Shown: in pieces, positions 31,135 to 34,508 of the stretch
Position numbering within the stretch: the first letter of the stretch is position 1
Layout: each line of letters begins with the position of its first letter
Assembly: GCA_031382215.1 (NCBI GenBank)
Contig: JANMYQ010000017.1
Coordinates: forward strand, 1 to 34,508
Source: LGRD01 sp031382215
GTDB taxonomy: Bacteria > Pseudomonadota > Gammaproteobacteria > Burkholderiales > Burkholderiaceae_C
Direction: 5' to 3'
DNA length: 34,508 bases
Program-made: the position numbers and the translations under genes
The notes under the pieces: model-generated
Database searches by the model: none
The model's input: the letters and a program-made list of their open reading frames with translations, nothing else
Told to the model about the DNA's origin: nothing

Positions 31135-31632
31135 ATGAACAAGCCCCGATCCGTGCCGGCAGTGGCGGCCTCACCGCCGGATCAGCCTCAGGGTTGTACC
31201 AACTTCAAGTTGCGCCAGTTGGTGCGCCGCGTGAGCCAGCACTACGACCTGGAGATGGCGCGCATCGGGCTGAAGACCACGCAGTACTCGCTGCTGTCAC
31301 ATGTGCTGAAGCTCGGGCCCATCCGCCCCGGCGAGCTGGCGCAGGCGATGACGATGGACGCCTCCACGCTCACGCGCAACCTCAAACCGCTGATCGCCGC
31401 CGGCTGGGTCGAGTTGCATGCGGGCGCCGACGGGCGCAGCCGCAGCGTCAGCATCACGCCGGCCGGGCGCGACAAGCGCACCGAGGCGCAGCGCCGCTGG
31501 CGCGTGGCGCAGGAAAGCATCAACGCGCTGCTCGGCGTGGAGCGCGTGAAAGCCTTGCATGCGCTGGTGGACGACTCGCTCGACCTGCTGGCGCCTGTTT
31601 CTGTTGAACCTGTCGGAGAGAACCATGAGTGA
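31135..31632 (+). CDS. MarR-family transcriptional regulator (165 aa)
   Basis: Winged-helix domain ~45-115: TTQYSLLSHVLKLGPIRPGELAQAMTMDASTLTRNLKPLIAAGWVELHAGADGRSRSVSITPAGRDK contains the recognition helix (DASTLTRNLKPL) and the wing (DGRSRSVSITPAG). Helices before and after build the dimer interface. It probably represses the divergent thioesterase and its own operon by binding the palindromes in the 53-bp gap, releasing DNA when a small ligand binds. Cys at NFKL preceding region (QGCTNFKLRQL) could be a redox site, as in some relatives. It overlaps the MFS gene start by 8 bp. Confidence 0.94.
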   Translation: MNKPRSVPAVAASPPDQPQGCTNFKLRQLVRRVSQHYDLEMARIGLKTTQYSLLSHVLKLGPIRPGELAQAMTMDASTLTRNLKPLIAAGWVELHAGADGRSRSVSITPAGRDKRTEAQRRWRVAQESINALLGVERVKALHALVDDSLDLLAPVSVEPVGENHE

Positions 31633-32902
31633 TGTTCGGCGTTGGGCCGTGTGGATCGTGCTGCTGGCATCTGCCGGCGCGTTTGCGTTGACGATGGGGG
31701 CGCGCCAGACCATGGGCCTGTTCCTCAGTTCGCTGAACACGTCCACCGGGCTCGGGCTGGGCAGCATCAGCCTGGCGTTTGCCTTCGGCCAGTTGTGGTG
31801 GGGCCTGACTCAGCCATTTGCCGGCGCGATGGCCGACAAGGTGGGCGCCGGCCGCGTGGTGCTCACGGGCGTGCTGCTGGTGGCGCTGGGCACCTTCATC
31901 ACGCCGTACATGACGAGCACCGCGGGGCTGATCTTTGCGATCGGTGTGCTCGCGGCTGGCGGCGCGGGAATGGCCGGCCCGGCAGTGCTGATGGCGGCGA
32001 CGGCGCGACTCATTCCAGCCGACAAGCGCGGCATGGCCACCGGCATCGTCAACGCCGGTGGTTCGTTCGGTCAGTTCCTGATGGCGCCGATTGCCGGTGC
32101 GCTGCTGGTGGCGCTGGGCTGGGTCTCGGCAATGCAGGTGATCGGGCTGCTGGTGCTGCTGGCCTTGCCCGCGGCCTGGGTGCTGAAGGGCAACTCGCGG
32201 CAAGCGGCCGCTGCAACGGCAGCGGCAGCGCCGGTGGGCACGGTGGCCGGTGGGGCGGCCGATGCGGCTGGTGCGGCGGCTGTTCCGCCAAAAAGCGTCG
32301 GCACGCTGGAGGCGATCCGAACCGCGCTCGCCAACCCGAGTTACGTGCTGCTGGCCGCGGGCTTTTTCGTCTGCGGCTTTCACGTCGCGTTCCTGGCCAC
32401 GCACCTGCCGGGCGTGATCGCCGCTTGCGGGTTGCCGGTGCAATACGGTGCGTGGTCGCTCGCGATCCTTGGCTTGTTCAACATCATTGGCAGCATTGCG
32501 GTGGGTTGGGCGGTGGGACGCTGGCGCATGAAGTCGCTGCTGTCGCTGATCTACGCAGCGCGCGCCGTGGCGGTGCTGGCCTTCTTGCTGGCGCCCAAGA
32601 CCGGCACGGTGATGCTGGTGTTCGCTGCGGTGATGGGGCTGACCTATCTGTCCACCGTGCCGCCTACCGCCGGGCTGGTGGCCAAGTTCTTCGGCACCGC
32701 CAACATGGCCACGCTGTTCGGTATCGTGATGCTGACTCACCAGATCGGCGGCTTCCTCGGCGCGTGGCTGGGCGGCAAGGTGTTCGAGGCGACCGGCAGC
32801 TACGACTGGATCTGGTACATCGACATCATGCTGGCGGTGGGTGCCACCTTGATCCACTTGCCGATCCGGGAAGCCAGGTTGGTGCGGGTGGCCACTGCAT
32901 GA
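31625..32902 (+). CDS. Major facilitator superfamily transporter (425 aa)
   Basis: Twelve membrane segments in two halves. MADKVGAGRVVLTGVLL is the loop 2-3 MFS motif (D-x-x-G-x-x-R-like) and the central cytoplasmic loop is Ala/Gly-rich (~197-230). MSTSTGLGLGSISLAFAFGQLWWGLTQPFAGAM-type wording suggests the monocarboxylate/oxalate-formate branch, but substrate is not predictable. ATG 31625 overlaps the MarR stop, and the MATE start overlaps its stop (ATGA), so the regulator and two exporters are one translationally coupled unit. Confidence 0.9.
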   Translation: MSDVRRWAVWIVLLASAGAFALTMGARQTMGLFLSSLNTSTGLGLGSISLAFAFGQLWWGLTQPFAGAMADKVGAGRVVLTGVLLVALGTFITPYMTSTAGLIFAIGVLAAGGAGMAGPAVLMAATARLIPADKRGMATGIVNAGGSFGQFLMAPIAGALLVALGWVSAMQVIGLLVLLALPAAWVLKGNSRQAAAATAAAAPVGTVAGGAADAAGAAAVPPKSVGTLEAIRTALANPSYVLLAAGFFVCGFHVAFLATHLPGVIAACGLPVQYGAWSLAILGLFNIIGSIAVGWAVGRWRMKSLLSLIYAARAVAVLAFLLAPKTGTVMLVFAAVMGLTYLSTVPPTAGLVAKFFGTANMATLFGIVMLTHQIGGFLGAWLGGKVFEATGSYDWIWYIDIMLAVGATLIHLPIREARLVRVATA

Positions 32903-34311
32903 GCGCGAGTCCGGCGATGGACCCGCGCACGCGAATGCTGCTGGAGGCGCCGATCGCGCCGACCTTGCTGCGCCTGGGTGCGCCGAACGTGCTGGTGATG
33001 CTGGCCCAGGCTGCGGTCGGGCTGATCGAGACCTACTTCGTCGGCAAGCTCGGCACTGACGCGCTGGCCGGCATGGCGCTCGTGTTCCCGGTGGTGATGC
33101 TGATGCAGATGACCTCGGCCGGCGCAATGGGCGGCGGCATTGCCTCGGCCATCGCACGCGCGCTCGGTGGGCAACGCCGCGCCGACGCCGACGCGCTGGT
33201 GCTGCACGCCGGGTTGATCGCGCTGGCCTTCGGGCTGGCTTTCATGCTGGCCGTGCTGGGCGGCGGGCGCTGGCTGTACAGCCGCATGGGCGGCACCGGC
33301 GGCGCGCTCGATGCAGCGCTGACTTACTCGAACTGGGTCTTCGCCGGCGCGCTGCTGGTGTGGCTGTTCAACTCGCTGTCGGCGGTGATCCGCGGCACCG
33401 GCAACATGGCGGTGCCGGCCATCGTCACGGTCGCCGGCACGGTGGTGCTGATCCCGCTGTCGCCGTTGTTGATCTTTGGTTGGGGCCCCGTGCCAGGGCT
33501 GGGCATCGCAGGCGGCGCGGTGGCCCTGCTGGCCTTCTACCTGCTGGGCAGCGTGGCACTCGCCATCTACCTGTGGTCGGGCAAGAGCGTGCTGCGGCCG
33601 AGCCTGACCGGCGTGCGGTTCCGCTGGCCGCTGTTTGCCGACATCCTGCGCGTCGGCCTGGTGGGCACGGTCTCGACGGTGGCAACCAACCTGGTCATCG
33701 GCATCAGCACCGCGCTGGTCGGAGGTTTCGGCACCGCGGCCATCGCCGGTTACGGCACCGCCTCGCGGCTCGAATACCTGCTGGTGCCGCTGGTGTTCGG
33801 GCTGGGCGCGCCACTGGTGGCGATGGTCGGCACCTGCATCGGCGCAGGCCAGCGCGAGCGTGCGTTGCGTGCGACGTGGACCGGCGCGGCGATCGTCTTC
33901 ATCGTGACCGAGGCGATCGGCCTGTGGGCGGCGTTCTTCCCGCACGCCTGGCTGTCGCTGTTCAACAGCGACCCGGCGATGCTGGAAGCCGGCACCCTGT
34001 ACCTGCAGGCCGTCGGGCCGGTGTACGGCTTTTTCGGCGTCGGGCTGATCCTCTACTTCGCCTCGCAAGGCGCGGGCCGCTTGTTGTGGCCGTTGATCGG
34101 CAACCTCGCTCGTTTGCTGGTCGCCGCTGCCGGGGGTTGGCTGGCCTTGCAGTGGGGTGGCGGCCTGACGCAGGTGTTCATCGCGCAGGCGGTGGCGCTG
34201 GTGATGTACGGCATTGTCAATGCGGGCGCGATTGCCGGCGGCGCATGGTTCGGGCCGGTGGGGTGGCCGAGGTTCGGAGTGTTGCGGCTGAAGGCGGGGT
34301 CGGCGCGGTAG
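32899..34311 (+). CDS. MATE family efflux transporter (470 aa)
   Basis: Twelve hydrophobic segments in the MATE arrangement: APIAPTLLRLGAPNVLVMLAQAAVGLIETYFVGKLGTDALAGMAL is the diagnostic N-terminal half, and GTASRLEYLLVPLVFGLGAPLVAMVGTCIGAGQRERA its counterpart in the second half. MATE proteins export cationic drugs or metabolites using H+ or Na+ gradients. The start ATG 32899 overlaps the MFS stop. It is the last gene of the MarR operon; a pair of exporters under one regulator suggests defence against a specific compound or its conjugates. Confidence 0.94.
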   Translation: MSASPAMDPRTRMLLEAPIAPTLLRLGAPNVLVMLAQAAVGLIETYFVGKLGTDALAGMALVFPVVMLMQMTSAGAMGGGIASAIARALGGQRRADADALVLHAGLIALAFGLAFMLAVLGGGRWLYSRMGGTGGALDAALTYSNWVFAGALLVWLFNSLSAVIRGTGNMAVPAIVTVAGTVVLIPLSPLLIFGWGPVPGLGIAGGAVALLAFYLLGSVALAIYLWSGKSVLRPSLTGVRFRWPLFADILRVGLVGTVSTVATNLVIGISTALVGGFGTAAIAGYGTASRLEYLLVPLVFGLGAPLVAMVGTCIGAGQRERALRATWTGAAIVFIVTEAIGLWAAFFPHAWLSLFNSDPAMLEAGTLYLQAVGPVYGFFGVGLILYFASQGAGRLLWPLIGNLARLLVAAAGGWLALQWGGGLTQVFIAQAVALVMYGIVNAGAIAGGAWFGPVGWPRFGVLRLKAGSAR

Positions 34312-34442
34312 ATTGCGCGGTGGCCGCGCGTCGCGGTGTTGCGGTGTTGCGGTGCGGTGCGGTGGTGCGGCTCGCGGCGGGCGGTGCCCGGCGGGGGCTC
34401 ATGCTGGGGCGGTCTGCGCTGGCGCTCCGACTCCGCTGCGTG
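34312..34442. repeat. G/C-rich simple sequence after the MATE gene
   Basis: From about 34334 to 34372 the sequence is an irregular run of GCGGTGTT and GCGGT units, followed by G-rich sequence to ~34400 and no plausible gene. I see no promoter or coding signal in it. Confidence 0.6.
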
Positions 34443-34466
34443 CCTTGGCGCTTGCAGGCGCCAAGG
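34443..34466. other. Perfect hairpin near the window end
   Basis: CCTTGGCGC (34443-34451) pairs exactly with GCGCCAAGG (34458-34466) around a 6-nt loop. No T-run follows, so it is not a standard terminator by itself; it may be one element of a paired extragenic palindrome with the next hairpin. Confidence 0.65.
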
Positions 34467-34477
34467 CGTGTGCCAGG

Positions 34478-34507
34478 CGAAGAACAGTCCGCAGGGACTG
34501 TTCTTCG
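34478..34507. terminator. Perfect 13-bp hairpin at the window end
   Basis: CGAAGAACAGTCC (34478-34490) and GGACTGTTCTTCG (34495-34507) are exact inverted arms around GCAG. Strong stem; the right arm contains TTCTTCG, but the window ends here, so a T-tail cannot be judged. A terminator for the MATE operon or for a convergent gene outside the window, or an extragenic palindromic repeat, are both possible. Confidence 0.5.
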
Positions 34508-34508
34508 T

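Noticed and set aside
31520..33157. 545-codon minus-strand open frame opposite the MFS and MATE genes
   Set aside because: Antisense to membrane-protein genes; its polar Arg/His/Gln composition is the complement of hydrophobic codons.

Overview
The window looks like a chromosomal stretch from a high-GC betaproteobacterium, most likely order Burkholderiales. The reasons are the strong G/C bias at third codon positions, a Bug-type (tripartite tricarboxylate) receptor with a twin-arginine signal, a DUF6502/DUF5666 gene set, DUF1841 and DUF938 proteins, and many 4-bp start/stop overlaps. The genus cannot be fixed from this sequence. I see no rRNA, tRNA, insertion sequence, phage or CRISPR array. 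This is mostly metabolic and envelope housekeeping with a few decayed modules.

Layout. 1-504: the 3' end of an adenine/adenosine deaminase, with a Val where the catalytic Glu is expected. 495-663: a six-unit 28-bp degenerate tandem repeat. 665-1707 (minus): two small exported proteins followed by the C-terminal remnant of a formylglycine-generating-enzyme-type gene. 1925-5786 (minus): a translationally coupled response regulator - old-yellow-enzyme-like flavoprotein - hybrid histidine kinase operon. It is divergent from an isoquinoline 1-oxidoreductase/aldehyde-oxidase type molybdoenzyme (5875-8643). 8663-9123: a small Cys-containing protein behind a near-perfect Fur box. 9243-10391: an orphan BMP-family binding protein.

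10425-14763: a DUF6502 putative regulator co-transcribed with a DUF5666 lipoprotein and divergent from a second DUF5666 lipoprotein made of eight tandem units. The shared promoter region carries TTTGGGAA-type palindromes. This is the best candidate here for a poorly described system. 14771-19473: a Bug receptor, an Ldh2-family malate/lactate dehydrogenase and an FtsX/YbbP-like permease without its ATPase. 19474-19910: remnants of a type II toxin-antitoxin pair. 19939-21807: DUF1841, a RutE-like reductase and a TauE/SafE exporter.

21847-29819 (minus): one uninterrupted nine-gene run. It starts with a glycine-betaine/choline-type ABC importer (receptor, permease, ATPase), continues with a DUF938 methyltransferase-like protein and an M14-type zinc amidohydrolase, and ends with a DUF2796 / ABC ATPase / FtsX permease / DUF3299 set resembling the zinc-linked Zrg locus of Vibrio. 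29932-34311: a quinone-reductase-like flavoprotein, a PaaI-type thioesterase, and a MarR - MFS - MATE efflux operon with two perfect palindromes in the divergent promoter. The window ends in G/C-rich simple sequence and two perfect hairpins.
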